Source: Streptantibioticus ferralitis (lineage in GTDB: Bacteria; Actinomycetota; Actinomycetes; Streptomycetales; Streptomycetaceae). Taken from it: a DNA stretch of 64,000 nt. Positions 27,918 to 37,839 of the stretch are shown here, in pieces; within the stretch, counting starts at the first letter, position 1, and every line of letters starts with the position of its first letter. The notes beneath the pieces are model-generated. The model saw only the letters and a program-made list of their open reading frames with translations. It was not told the DNA's origin and did not search any database. The position numbers and the translations under genes are program-made. The DNA lies in assembly GCF_029223525.1 (NCBI RefSeq), contig NZ_JARHTQ010000023.1:1-64000 (forward strand), in the 5' to 3' direction.

Positions 27918-30900
27918 TCACTGGCCGCATGGCGGCTCGTACTGCAGATTGGGCAGGTACTGGTGCCATACCTCCGGCGTCAGGACGCCCCCGGTGACCG
28001 AGCAGATGTGACTGGTCGCCTGGTCGATGTCCAGGTTCCACAGCCGCACGGTGTCGGCACCGCTCGACACCCCGAGCAGATTGCCCTTGGGGCTGAACGA
28101 CAGGAAATGGCCGATCTTGGCGTTGGGGCTGATCGACTGGCCGATGGCCCCGGCCTCGGACGGATGCGAGACGTTCCAGAGCTGGACCGTGTCATCGTTG
28201 CCTCCGCTGGCCAGCGTGCGGCCGTCCGGACTGTACGTCAGCGACGCCACCGATTCGGTGCGGCCGGTGAGCGGGCTGCCCAGCGGGGTCGCCCGTTGCG
28301 GCTGGGTGACGTCCCACAGCCGGATGGTGTCGTCGGAACTGCCGCTGGCCAGCGTGTGGCCGTCCGGGCTGTACGCGAGCGTGTCGACCGAGCCCGTGTG
28401 ACCGGTGAGCGGTGCGCCGAGCGGGGTGGCCCGTTGCGGCTGGGTGACGTTCCACAGCCGGATGGTGTCGTCGGAGCTGCCGCTGGCCAGGGTGCGGCCG
28501 TCCGGGCTGAAGACCAGGACGTCGATGTACCCCGTGTGACCGGTGAGCGGTGCGCCGAGTGGTGCCGGGTGGGCCGGGTCGGCGATGTTCCACAACTGGA
28601 TCGTGCGGTCGTCGTGCCCGGTCGCCAGAACGCGCCCGTCGGGGCTGAAGGCCATCGCGTACGAGCCCGCGTAGCGGGTTTGCAGCGTGAGTGGCGGCCC
28701 GTAGGGGGCGGGGCGGGTCGGGTCGGTGACGTTCCACAGCCGGATCGTGTTGCTTCCGGTCCGTATCGCGAGCGTGCGGCCGTCGGGTGAGAACAGCAAC
28801 GGCCACTCCCGCGGGCCGGGCACCCCGGCCGGGAACGGCCTGCCGAGCGGTGCGGGTACGGACGGCCGGGTCACGTCCCACAGCTGGACGGTGTTGTCCC
28901 TCGCGGTCGTCGCCAGAACGCGCCCGTCGGGGCGGAACGCGCCGAGCTCACCGAGCACGTCGGACGTCGGTATCGACCACAGCCGGACCTTGCTGTCACC
29001 GCTTCCGGTGGCGAGCGTGTGCCCGTCGGGGCGGAAGCCCACGGCATAGACCTCACCGCTGCTGCCCGCGAGCGGCTGGCCGACCTCTGCCGCGTCGGCC
29101 GGATGGCTGACGTTCCAAAGGCTGGCCGTGCTGTCCGCGCTCCCGGCGGCGAGCATCGCTCCGTCGGGGCTGAAGGCCACCGACCACACGGGACCGGTGT
29201 GGCCGATGAGCGGTGCGCCGATCGGCGTCGCGTGACTCGGGGTGGCCACGTTCCACAGCCGGATGGTGTCGTCCGCGCTGCCGCTGGCGAGGGTCTGGCC
29301 ACTGGGGCTGAAGGCCACGGAGTGCACCGTGTGGGTGTGGCCGGCCAGTGGTTCGCCCAGCGGCTCCGGGTGAGCCGGGTCCGCGACGTTCCACAGCATG
29401 ATCGTGTTGTCGTCACCACCCGCCGCGAGGGTTCGCCCGTCCGGGCTGAACGCAACGGAGCGGACGGCCGCGGTGTGCCCGGTCAGCGCGCCGAGCGACT
29501 GCGGTCGCCGTGGATCGCGGACGTCCCACAGGCGGACGGTGTGGTCTTCCTGGGCGGCCGCCAGGGTGTGGCCGTCCGGGCTGAACGCGACGAGGTAGAT
29601 GGTGCCGCCGTGTGCGGTCAGCGGCGCCCCCGGTGACAGCGGGTGGCCGGGGTCCGTCACGTCCCACAGCCGGATGGTCCCGTCGTCCGAAGCGCTGGCC
29701 AGGGTGCGGCCGTTCGGGCTGAAGACCGAGGAGCTCACCCAACTGCTGTGCCCGGTGAGCGGCTTGCCCAGCGGTATGGGTCGGCCGGGGTCCGTCACGT
29801 CCCACAGCCGGACGGTCCGGTCGTAGCTGGCGGTGGCCAGGGTGCGTCCGTCGGGGCTGAACGAGGTGAGGTACACGGCGCCGGTGTGGCCGACGAGTGG
29901 CGTCGCCAGGGGCGCGCTCTCGGTTGATATCAGGCGGTTGTTGACGCTCTCGTCGTCGGGCCTCAGCCGGTGCGCCACCATGTCGAGTTGGGCCGACAGC
30001 GATGGATCCGTGTACTGCACACGATCGGCTTCGGCGACGACCTGCCCGAACACGGCCTCGTCCCGCTGCTGGCCCGCGATCACCGCCGACACGACGGCGA
30101 GCACCGCGAAGACCACCAGCGCTGACACCGCGGCCCGGGCGAGCCACACGGTCCGCCTGCGCAGTCGGGCGGAAGCGGCCAGGAACTCCGCCACCCCGCG
30201 GGTCAGGAAGGAGCCCCCGACGGATTCCGCCCAGTTGTGGGCCGCGTCCAGACGGCTGCCCCGGTACAGCAACGACGCGTCGCGGCCGGAGCCGTCCCAG
30301 GCCCTGCTGTCCTCTTCCAACTGCTGCCGCAGCAGATTGCCGTTGCGGTCCTCGTCGAGCCAGTCGCGCAGCCGCGGCCAGGCGTGCAGCAGCGCCTCAT
30401 GGGTGATCTCCACCGATTCCGCGTCCAACGTGACCAACCGGGCGCGGACCAGAGCTTCGAGGGATTCGTCCGTCTTGCCGGGATCGCTTGACTCGGCGGC
30501 CAGTTGGCGCCGGGTGCCCCGCCGGCGGGTGGCCTGGGTGTCCTCGCCCAGCCGGACCAGCCTGAGCAGCAGCAGCCTCGCCGCGGTGCGTCCGGCCGGA
30601 TCGAGCCCGGACCAGGCCCGCTCGGCGGTCGCCGCCACGGCTCCCTGGATCCCGCCGGCGGCGCGGTAACCGGACAGCGTCAGCCTGCCTGCCTTGCGCC
30701 GCTGCCAGGTGGCGAGCAGGGCGTGCGAGAGAAGCGGCAGCACCCCGGCGTCGTGCGCGCCTCGGGGCCCTTCGAACCGCACCCGTCCGTCAGCGCTCAC
30801 CTCCCTGACGATCAGCTCGGCCAGCCCGGGCTCCAACTCCAGTCCGACGGCCTTGGCCGGGCCGGTCACCGCTTCCCGTAGCTCCGCGGTGGTCAGCGGC

Positions 30901-31955
30901 CCGAGCACCATGTGCCGGTGCTGCAACGCGTCGGCCAGCTCCGGATAGCCGAGACACCGTTCGTAGAAGTCGGCGCGTATCCCCAGGACGACCAGCACGG
31001 GGGCGATCTCGTCGGGATGTTCCGGCGAACACGCCGCATGGAGCAGTTGGATGAACGTCTGCCTGCTCGGCTCGTCACGGCAGAGAGTGAACGTTTCCTC
31101 GAACTGATCCACGATGAGGACCGGTCGGGACCCCGAAGACGTCTCGCGCCGCGCCCACGCCGTGACCGACTCCTTCACCCGGTGTGCGAACCGCGCGGTG
31201 TCCGGCTCCGCCGCCTGCGATTGCCGCAGGGTCGCCACGGCGTCGGCCAGGTCCGGGATCCGGCCGGTCAACTCCGCCACGGGGTCGCCGCCCGGCACCA
31301 TCAGCAGCACCGGACCCGTCGCGTGACCCTCGTCGTTCAGCGCTCCGTTGTGCAACGCCGGGATCAGCCCGGCCTTCAGCAGGGAGGACTTTCCGGCTCC
31401 GGACGCGCCCACGAGCATCACCAGGCCGCCGGTTTCCCGGGACGCGCGCAACTGCGTCACGAAGGAGTCCGTGCTGCGTTCCCGGCCGAAGAACCACCTC
31501 GCGTCCTCCTCGCGGAACGAGGCGAGTCCCCGGTACGGGCAAACGCTCACGTCGGGCGGCAGTTGGGCGGGGGTGCGGTCTTCCTCGGCGGTGACCGTCG
31601 CGGCGCGGTCGCCGACCGGGTTGGCAACCGCCAGCTCCCACAGGCTCTGCCACTGGGCCAGGTCGTACAGGCCCGCGCTGACGGACGTGGGCCGCTCGCG
31701 CCGGGCCATCGGTATGAGGACCTGCAGCACGGCCGCCAGGGCGGCGAACTGGGCGGGCACGTTCCTGGCCCGCCGCCAGTCGCTGATCCGCTGGGCGGAC
31801 ACCTGGACGGGCCGCCCTCGTTCGTCGATCCGCTGAAGCCGGCCGACCGCCTCCGCCACCCGCTTCAACGGTGGGTTTCCGGCCTCCTTGTACAGCAGCG
31901 CGAGCTGTTCCGCGAAGGCCGTGCGTGGTTCCGAACCGGGACCAAAGCTTTCCAC
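27918..31955 (-). CDS. HTH-STAND NTPase with 14 WD40 repeats
   Basis: 1345 aa. Residues ~10-80 form an N-terminal HTH-like domain (VSAQRISDWRRARNVPAQF). A STAND/AAA NTPase follows, with P-loop GASGAGKSS at ~183-191 and Walker B VLIVDQFEE at ~275. One transmembrane helix lies near 610-635 (VSALVVFAVLAVVSAVIAG). After it come 14 WD40 repeats, each ending in LWDV/LWNV-type motifs, fitting two seven-blade propellers. A Cys-containing tail ends PPCGQ. GTG start with GGAAGG upstream. The architecture matches nSTAND1-type conflict or signalling proteins. Several adjacent blades are nearly identical in DNA, indicating recent blade duplication. Confidence 0.9.
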   Translation of the reverse strand: MESFGPGSEPRTAFAEQLALLYKEAGNPPLKRVAEAVGRLQRIDERGRPVQVSAQRISDWRRARNVPAQFAALAAVLQVLIPMARRERPTSVSAGLYDLAQWQSLWELAVANPVGDRAATVTAEEDRTPAQLPPDVSVCPYRGLASFREEDARWFFGRERSTDSFVTQLRASRETGGLVMLVGASGAGKSSLLKAGLIPALHNGALNDEGHATGPVLLMVPGGDPVAELTGRIPDLADAVATLRQSQAAEPDTARFAHRVKESVTAWARRETSSGSRPVLIVDQFEETFTLCRDEPSRQTFIQLLHAACSPEHPDEIAPVLVVLGIRADFYERCLGYPELADALQHRHMVLGPLTTAELREAVTGPAKAVGLELEPGLAELIVREVSADGRVRFEGPRGAHDAGVLPLLSHALLATWQRRKAGRLTLSGYRAAGGIQGAVAATAERAWSGLDPAGRTAARLLLLRLVRLGEDTQATRRRGTRRQLAAESSDPGKTDESLEALVRARLVTLDAESVEITHEALLHAWPRLRDWLDEDRNGNLLRQQLEEDSRAWDGSGRDASLLYRGSRLDAAHNWAESVGGSFLTRGVAEFLAASARLRRRTVWLARAAVSALVVFAVLAVVSAVIAGQQRDEAVFGQVVAEADRVQYTDPSLSAQLDMVAHRLRPDDESVNNRLISTESAPLATPLVGHTGAVYLTSFSPDGRTLATASYDRTVRLWDVTDPGRPIPLGKPLTGHSSWVSSSVFSPNGRTLASASDDGTIRLWDVTDPGHPLSPGAPLTAHGGTIYLVAFSPDGHTLAAAQEDHTVRLWDVRDPRRPQSLGALTGHTAAVRSVAFSPDGRTLAAGGDDNTIMLWNVADPAHPEPLGEPLAGHTHTVHSVAFSPSGQTLASGSADDTIRLWNVATPSHATPIGAPLIGHTGPVWSVAFSPDGAMLAAGSADSTASLWNVSHPADAAEVGQPLAGSSGEVYAVGFRPDGHTLATGSGDSKVRLWSIPTSDVLGELGAFRPDGRVLATTARDNTVQLWDVTRPSVPAPLGRPFPAGVPGPREWPLLFSPDGRTLAIRTGSNTIRLWNVTDPTRPAPYGPPLTLQTRYAGSYAMAFSPDGRVLATGHDDRTIQLWNIADPAHPAPLGAPLTGHTGYIDVLVFSPDGRTLASGSSDDTIRLWNVTQPQRATPLGAPLTGHTGSVDTLAYSPDGHTLASGSSDDTIRLWDVTQPQRATPLGSPLTGRTESVASLTYSPDGRTLASGGNDDTVQLWNVSHPSEAGAIGQSISPNAKIGHFLSFSPKGNLLGVSSGADTVRLWNLDIDQATSHICSVTGGVLTPEVWHQYLPNLQYEPPCGQ

Positions 31956-31973
31956 CCGTCACCTTCCGCGCTG

Positions 31974-31985
31974 CCGGACGTCCGG
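31974..31985. promoter_or_regulatory. 12-bp palindrome before STAND-WD40 gene
   Basis: CCGGACGTCCGG lies 19-30 bp upstream of the start codon, between it and a possible -10 (TAGAGT on the minus strand). Could be an operator; no other evidence. Confidence 0.3.
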
Positions 31986-32509
31986 ACCGGAAAACCGACT
32001 CTACTCCAGTGACCTGCGGCTATGCCGTCCGGCGGATGGCGAGGCCTCTGCGGCACGGGACTTTGCTGGCAGGATCACGGCGCAACGGCGTAACGGGGCG
32101 CGGCCGGGCCGAACGGCCCATGGCGCGCGGCGAGAACCCGACTACGTCGTTCGGCCCCGGTCCCCGCGAGGGGAGGGACCGGTGTCGAACGGCGTGTGAC
32201 CGGTCGGGGAGATGTGGAGATGCCGCCCACTGCGATTCATGGGTTCCGCGGTGGGCGGCCCCGTGCGGGCGACGGCGCTCTGGCGGACTGGCAACCGGCG
32301 GAGTTGATCCGGCGTGGCACGGGAGCGGGTTCAGCCACGTACGGGTGAACGTGGTCGGTTCCTGATGTGCCGGCGGCGGGTGGCGGGGAGATCTCGACGG
32401 CAGAGACTCTGAGCACGGACACGGCCTTTCACCGGATGTGTGGCGTTATGCGCGCACCGGTCCTGGTCGGCGTCGTTGTCAGGCCCACCCCCCATCTGGA
32501 GGTCCTGAG
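31986..32509. other. Divergent intergenic region, no gene supported
   Basis: 524 bp between the STAND-WD40 gene and the secreted protease. It must contain both promoters, and the protease ribosome-binding site GGAGG is at 32498-32502. Open frames here lack ribosome-binding sites and recognisable sequence. Confidence 0.5.
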
Positions 32510-33586
32510 TTGAAGAACCGTCGGATGCCCGTGCGGCGCGCAGCCCTGTTCGGCGCGGCCGCCACCGCCCTGATGGCCGCGACGCTCGCTCCGCAGCCCG
32601 CCAGCGCCTCACCCACCCGGGCCCCCAACCCCGTCTCCGCAGCCGAGGCCGCCCATCTGGCCTCGGCGCTCTCCGCGAAGCTGAAGGGCGCCGCCGCCGG
32701 TTCGTACTACGACGCCCAGACGAGGCGGCTCGTGGTCAACGTCCTCGACAACGGCTCCGCGAACACCGTGCGCGGCGCCGGTGCCGAACCGAAACTGGTA
32801 CACAATTCTCAAGCCCGCCTGGACGCGGACCGCAAGGCGCTGAGCACCCGGGCCGCCATCCCCGGCACCGCGTGGGTCGAGGATCCGAGAGTCAACCAGC
32901 TGGTGGTGACCGCCGACCGCACGGTCTCGGACGAGAACCTGGTGAAGCTCACCGAGATCGCCAGATCACTCGGCGACGGGGTGACGGTGCGCAGAACCGC
33001 GGCGGAGTTCAGACCGCTGATCGCGGGTGGCGACGCCATCTGGGGCAGCTCCGCGCGCTGCTCGCTCGGGTTCAACGTCCTCAAGGGCGGCCAACCGTAC
33101 TTCCTGACCGCCGGACACTGCGGCAACGCCGTCACCAGTTGGTCCGACGTCCAGGGCGGCGAGCAGATCGCGACCACCGCGGCAGCGACCTTCCCCGCCC
33201 ACGACTACGCGTTGGTGCAGTACACCGCCAACGTGCCCCACCCCAGCGCGGTGGACCTCTACGGGGCCGGGACGCGGCCCATCACCGCGGCCGCCGACGC
33301 GATCACCGGAGAGGCGGTCCAGCGCAGCGGCTCCACCACCGGTGTGCACTCCGGCCATGTCACCGGCCTGAACGCCACGGTCAACTACTCGGAGGGCAGT
33401 GTCGACGGCATGATCCAGACCGACGTGTGCGCCGAGCCCGGTGACTCCGGCGGTCCGCTCTTCGACGGAGCCACCGCACTGGGCCTTACTTCGGGCGGCA
33501 GCGGCGACTGCTTCATGGGCGGCCAGACCTTCTTCCAGCCGGTGCCGCAGGCCCTTCAGGCCTACGGGGCGCAGATCGGCGGCTGA
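32510..33586 (+). CDS. Secreted S1-family serine protease (streptogrisin-like)
   Basis: 358-aa prepro-enzyme. The N-terminus is a Sec-type signal (basic start, hydrophobic core ALFGAAATALMAATLA, then ASA-type cleavage near 35). A pro-region (~40-175) resembles alpha-lytic-protease prosegments. The catalytic domain has His 203 in TAGHC, Asp 232 in HDYALV and Ser 313 in GDSGGPL, with disulfide cysteines RCS/HC and VC/DC. TTG 32510 is used because GGAGG sits 7 nt upstream; ATG at 32525 is the alternative. Monocistronic by orientation. Substrate specificity not determinable here, though the family includes chymotrypsin-like and glutamyl enzymes. Confidence 0.92.
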   Translation: MKNRRMPVRRAALFGAAATALMAATLAPQPASASPTRAPNPVSAAEAAHLASALSAKLKGAAAGSYYDAQTRRLVVNVLDNGSANTVRGAGAEPKLVHNSQARLDADRKALSTRAAIPGTAWVEDPRVNQLVVTADRTVSDENLVKLTEIARSLGDGVTVRRTAAEFRPLIAGGDAIWGSSARCSLGFNVLKGGQPYFLTAGHCGNAVTSWSDVQGGEQIATTAAATFPAHDYALVQYTANVPHPSAVDLYGAGTRPITAAADAITGEAVQRSGSTTGVHSGHVTGLNATVNYSEGSVDGMIQTDVCAEPGDSGGPLFDGATALGLTSGGSGDCFMGGQTFFQPVPQALQAYGAQIGG

Positions 33587-33666
33587 CGCCGCGTGCGGGC
33601 CTGGTGAGCCACGGCTGCGGCCCGCCGGCCCGCGCGGCGCGATCGAAGGCGGCCGGGTGCGCCCGG

Positions 33667-35247
33667 CTACCCGCCGGCCGGTGTCCGGTGCGGTAGGCGA
33701 GCCGCCGGATCGGGTGGCGCGGTGCGCCAACCGCCGTCCGCACGCCGGTCCGCCGTGCGGCGGCGGTACCAACCGGTGAGTTCCTGGACGCCCGCGGCGC
33801 TGGTCACCGCCGCCAGCAGCAGGTAGAAGACGGCCAGTTTGTGCAGGTCGTCGAGGAAGTACCAGGTGGCCGCGGTAGCGCTGAACCAGAAGGCGACCAC
33901 CGCGAAGGGGCCGCCGTCGCGGTTGCGGGCCGCGCTGACGAAGCAGACGGCGGCGGCCATCGCGAGCATCAGGGCGATGCTGACGTACGAACTGTCCCAC
34001 CCGGTGTTCGCACGCCGTAGTTCGGAGTTGACCGAGACCGCCTCCGCCACCGGTCCCCAGGCGACGACGCAGGAGAGCCGGGGAGACACCGGCAGCGTGA
34101 CCAGGCCCAACAGCCCGGCGAAGATGGCGACTTGACCGAAATGGTCGGTTTGCACAGCCGCGCCGCGGGCGCACAGGAAGGACAGCACACACCCCGCCAG
34201 CGCCAACGCCGCCGCGGTGGAGGGGCGTAGAGCCGCCCTGAGGCGGTGTCCGGCAGCGGCGGCCCGGGGTCGCACCTCGGCCGAGGCAGCCGGGACGGCC
34301 TCAGCGGCCGGGGGAGCCTGGACTGCCGAGGCGGCCGGGGCGTCCGAGGCGTCCAAGGCGTCCGAGGCGGCCGGGGCGGGCTGCGGCGGCGCGGCCGTTG
34401 CAGGTACGGGTGCCGCGGTGAGGGTGTCGGCCAGCGCGGCGCGCATGGCCGCCGCATCGGCGAAACGGTCCGCCGGGTCCTTGCACAGCGCGCGGGTGAT
34501 CACCGCTTCCACCGCGGGAGGTATTTCGGCGCGCACCTGCGAAACGGGTACCGGCTCGGCGAACACATGCTGGTGCATCACGGCGAACGGCGAGTCCGCC
34601 CGGAACGGCGGTGCCCCGGTGAGCAGTTCGTACAGCAGGCACCCCATGGCGTACAGATCCGCCCGGTGATCGATCTCCGTCCCGCTGATCTGCTCGGGCG
34701 AGAGGTAGGCGGGTGTGCCGGGAGCGGCTCCACTGCCGGTGAGCCGGGTGGCGGCTTCGGTGAGCGCCTTGGCGATGCCGAAGTCGAGGACCTTCACCGC
34801 CGTCGGACCGGTGAGCATGATGTTCGACGGCTTGATGTCCCGGTGCACGATCCCGTGCTGATGGCTGTGCTGCAAGGCGTCCAGCACCTCGCACGCCAGG
34901 GTGATCGCCCGGGTGACCGGGAGCGGGCCGTCGCGCAGCGCCTCGGCCAGCGTGCTGCCCGCCACGTACTCCATGACCAGGAACGGCCGTGGGCCCTCCG
35001 CGTCCGGTTCCTCTCCGACGTCGTGGATGGTGGCCACCGCCGGATGGTTCAGCGCCGCCACCGCGTGCGCCTCGCGCTGGAACCGGGCGCGCGACTCGGC
35101 ATGGTGCGCCAGCTCCGCGGACATCAGCTTGATGGCCACCGTGCGTCGCAGCCGGTGGTCCACCGCACGGTGGACCGAGCCCATGCCCCCGTGCCCCAGC
35201 CGCTCGACGAGCTCGTAGCGATCGCCGAGCATCGCGTCCCGCCCCAC
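33667..35247 (-). CDS. Membrane-anchored Ser/Thr protein kinase
   Basis: 526 aa. Hanks-type kinase domain at ~10-275: glycine loop GHGGMGSVH, catalytic lysine VAIK (~40), HRDIKPSN (Asp ~137), DFG (~155-157) and GTPAYLSPEQ. An Ala/Pro/Asp-rich linker (~280-345) leads to a C-terminal domain with about five transmembrane segments and the polar loop WYFLDDLHKL. It has no PASTA or other known extracellular sensor; the multi-pass end may itself be the sensor. All catalytic residues are intact. Start GTG/ATG alternatives lie within six residues (MGRDAMLGDRYEL). Confidence 0.9.
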   Translation of the reverse strand: MGRDAMLGDRYELVERLGHGGMGSVHRAVDHRLRRTVAIKLMSAELAHHAESRARFQREAHAVAALNHPAVATIHDVGEEPDAEGPRPFLVMEYVAGSTLAEALRDGPLPVTRAITLACEVLDALQHSHQHGIVHRDIKPSNIMLTGPTAVKVLDFGIAKALTEAATRLTGSGAAPGTPAYLSPEQISGTEIDHRADLYAMGCLLYELLTGAPPFRADSPFAVMHQHVFAEPVPVSQVRAEIPPAVEAVITRALCKDPADRFADAAAMRAALADTLTAAPVPATAAPPQPAPAASDALDASDAPAASAVQAPPAAEAVPAASAEVRPRAAAAGHRLRAALRPSTAAALALAGCVLSFLCARGAAVQTDHFGQVAIFAGLLGLVTLPVSPRLSCVVAWGPVAEAVSVNSELRRANTGWDSSYVSIALMLAMAAAVCFVSAARNRDGGPFAVVAFWFSATAATWYFLDDLHKLAVFYLLLAAVTSAAGVQELTGWYRRRTADRRADGGWRTAPPDPAARLPHRTPAGG

Positions 35248-35442
35248 TTCGCCCCTCCTCGAACCGGCCGCTTTGCACGAAGCTTACGTTGCGCCTCGAA
35301 CAGCACCCGCGGCTCGGGCACCGGTCCGGTGCGGACCGGACGCGATCGGGGCGGCGGCAGTCCGGTGGACGGTACGAAGACGGCACCGCCCCCGACCGGC
35401 GAAGCCGCGGTCGGGGGCGGTGGGTGGCCGCGGACGGCCGAG

Positions 35443-37839
35443 TCAACGGCGCGGGGTGCACTGGTAGAGCGTCTGCGCCGCGCCGGCCCCCTCCGCGCCG
35501 GGGCCGGGGAAGCCGGTGGTCGCGGACGCGGAGGACTGCGTGCCGCCGTAGGCCGAGGCCGGTACGGAGGTGCAGGCGGACTTGACCCAGTTGGTTATCC
35601 GGGTGGTGCTTGTCGCTGCGGCGTCGCCGTTGCCGAACATGGCGCCGATGCCCCGGCCGCCGCCCAGCAGCACGTACCGCAGCTTGCCGGAGTTCACCAG
35701 CTGCTGGAACTGGGTCGTGGTGGGGAACGGGACCTGCCCGGTGAAGCCGCCCAGCGGGAGTACGTCAACGCCCTTGGCGAGGATGTACGGCGACGCGTTG
35801 TTCCAGCTGGTGGTGGCGAACACGTACTGCGCCGAGCCCTGGTGCGCGGTCGTGTAGGCCAGCAACTTCTGCTGGTCCGAGGTCAGTTGGCCGTCTCCGA
35901 AGCCGCCCATGCCGCCGCCGCGCGTGCCGCCCTTGCCATGTGCGCCGCCCGCCGCGCCCCCGCCCGGCAGTTGACCCGTCCGGCCGGCCGTCAGCTTCGG
36001 CTGGCCGTGGCCGCCGCCGCGGTTCGTACCGGACGGACCGACCGCGCCCATACCGGAGCTGCCGTACGACGGGTTGAAGACCTGCATCGCCCAGGCACTC
36101 GGCGCGATCAGCACCGCGGCCAGCGACGCGGCCAGCCCCGCGAGGGCGAGCCGTCCGCCGGACCGGGCGCGGCCGGGGTGGGCCAGCGCCAGCACTACGA
36201 CGGCGGCCACCCCGAGCACCCCCACCGCGGGCGCCAGCCAGGGCAGGAAGGTCGGGAACTGACTGGCGATGTACGCACCCCACGCGGCCGTCGCCGCGAC
36301 CGCGCCGGGCAGCACCCACGCCCGACGGCCACCGGCGCGGTACGCGCGCCACAACAGGGTGATCCCGCCCCCGGCCAGCGCCGCGAGCGGCACCGCGATG
36401 ACGCCCATGTAGTAGGTGTGGCCGCCGACACTGCCCGCGCTGAACACCAGGAAGTACGTGGTCAGCCAGGTGCCCCACAGGACGAACCCGATCCGGATCC
36501 TGTCCGTACGCGGCTTGCCCCGGCGCCACAGCAGGCCGCAGACGATGGCGATGGCGGCAAGCGGGTAGAGCCAGCCGGTCTGCGAGGCCAGCGACGAGCC
36601 GAACATCTTCGACCAGCCGTTCTGGTCGCCGCCGCCCCAGCCGCCGCCTGCGCGGGCCTGCTGGCTCCCGTGCCCGGCGGCCGACTGCTGCCCGGCGGCC
36701 TGCTGCGCGGAGCCGTAGGCACCGCCGTAGCCGCTCTGCGCGCCGTCCGTGCCGCCCTGGCGGTGGTGGGCTCCGGAGCCGTAGTGGCCCGCGCCCGCGT
36801 GCTTGCCGGTGTCCGTGTGCTGGCCGGTGCCGGATGCGCCCGGACCGGCCAGGCCGGGCGCGGTCGCACCGGACCCGCCGCCCGCGTTCTGGCCCGCGCC
36901 GGGGGCGTCGGACGCGGAGTGCTGGCCGCCGCCATGGCCTCCGCCGCCCTGTGTGGCGCTGATGCTTCCGGTGGCGGCGGCGCTGATGCCCAGCGACGAG
37001 AAGCGGTTCAGGAAGTTGTAGCCGACGACCATGCTGAACGCGGAGTTGTTCGTGGTGCCGTCCACGTAGGGCCGGTCCTTGGCCGGGGTGAGCGTGACGG
37101 CGAGCATCCAGGAGGCGGAGACGGCGGCCATCACCACCGCGGAGAGCCCGATGTGCGCCAGCCGCTTGCGCAGCGTGATCGGCGCCGAGATCAGATAGAC
37201 CAGCGCGAGGGCGGGCAGCACCGCCCACGCCTCCAGCATCTTGGACTGGAAGCCGATGCCGACCCAGACCCCCGCCATCACCAGCGGGCGCAACCGGCCC
37301 GACTCCGCGGCGCGCTGGGTGGCCTCCGCCGCGAGCAGCACGCAGAGCGTGAACAGCGGGTCCTCCACCGCGGTACGGAACAGGCCCACCGCGACCGGCG
37401 TCAGCAGGAACGCCGCGCCGGCGATCAGCGCCGCGTTGACCCCCGCCCAGCGGCGGACCACCCGGTAAAGGACCAGGAGGCTCGCCACTCCCTCAATTAC
37501 CTGAGGAAGAGTCAGCGCCCAGGGGTGAAATCCGAAGATGCGGGCCGAAATCGCTTGCGGCCACAGGAAGCCCGGCAATTTATCCAGTGTGATGGAATTC
37601 GCTGGGTCGAAGGAACCGTAGAAGAACGCCTTCCAGCTCTCGGTCATGCTGCGTGCGGCGTTCGCGTAGAACGTGTGGTACTGGCTGTGATCGATCCCCC
37701 ACGCGTAGAGCACGGCGGCGAGCACGGTGATGACCAGCAGGGCCGGCCGCGCGTACGCGGGTTGGTCCACCGGCGATCTCCAGGGCGCGCGCCGGGCCGC
37801 GGCGGTGGGGACGGTCGGGTCGAGGACTGTTGTAGCCAT
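35443..37839 (-). CDS. GT39-type membrane glycosyltransferase
   Basis: 798 aa. Resembles ArnT/YkcB-like C-type glycosyltransferases that move a sugar from a polyprenyl-phosphate donor. Typical segments: AARSMTESWKAFFYGSFDP, LDKLPGFLWPQAISARIFG, RTAVEDPLFTL and QSKMLEAWAV, with ~11-12 helices. An external loop of ~110 residues (about 285-395) is extremely rich in Gly, His, Ala and Gln. The C-terminal ~180 residues are an extracytoplasmic domain including YVFATTSWNNASPYI and VLPLGGFTGQVPFP. Start ATG 37839. Acceptor unknown; cell-wall or glycoprotein mannosylation are possibilities. Confidence 0.85.
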   Translation of the reverse strand: MATTVLDPTVPTAAARRAPWRSPVDQPAYARPALLVITVLAAVLYAWGIDHSQYHTFYANAARSMTESWKAFFYGSFDPANSITLDKLPGFLWPQAISARIFGFHPWALTLPQVIEGVASLLVLYRVVRRWAGVNAALIAGAAFLLTPVAVGLFRTAVEDPLFTLCVLLAAEATQRAAESGRLRPLVMAGVWVGIGFQSKMLEAWAVLPALALVYLISAPITLRKRLAHIGLSAVVMAAVSASWMLAVTLTPAKDRPYVDGTTNNSAFSMVVGYNFLNRFSSLGISAAATGSISATQGGGGHGGGQHSASDAPGAGQNAGGGSGATAPGLAGPGASGTGQHTDTGKHAGAGHYGSGAHHRQGGTDGAQSGYGGAYGSAQQAAGQQSAAGHGSQQARAGGGWGGGDQNGWSKMFGSSLASQTGWLYPLAAIAIVCGLLWRRGKPRTDRIRIGFVLWGTWLTTYFLVFSAGSVGGHTYYMGVIAVPLAALAGGGITLLWRAYRAGGRRAWVLPGAVAATAAWGAYIASQFPTFLPWLAPAVGVLGVAAVVVLALAHPGRARSGGRLALAGLAASLAAVLIAPSAWAMQVFNPSYGSSGMGAVGPSGTNRGGGHGQPKLTAGRTGQLPGGGAAGGAHGKGGTRGGGMGGFGDGQLTSDQQKLLAYTTAHQGSAQYVFATTSWNNASPYILAKGVDVLPLGGFTGQVPFPTTTQFQQLVNSGKLRYVLLGGGRGIGAMFGNGDAAATSTTRITNWVKSACTSVPASAYGGTQSSASATTGFPGPGAEGAGAAQTLYQCTPRR

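Noticed and set aside
31986-32509. Small genes in the STAND-WD40/protease gap
   Set aside because: The several open frames are shadows with no Shine-Dalgarno sequence and Arg/Gly-rich random translation.
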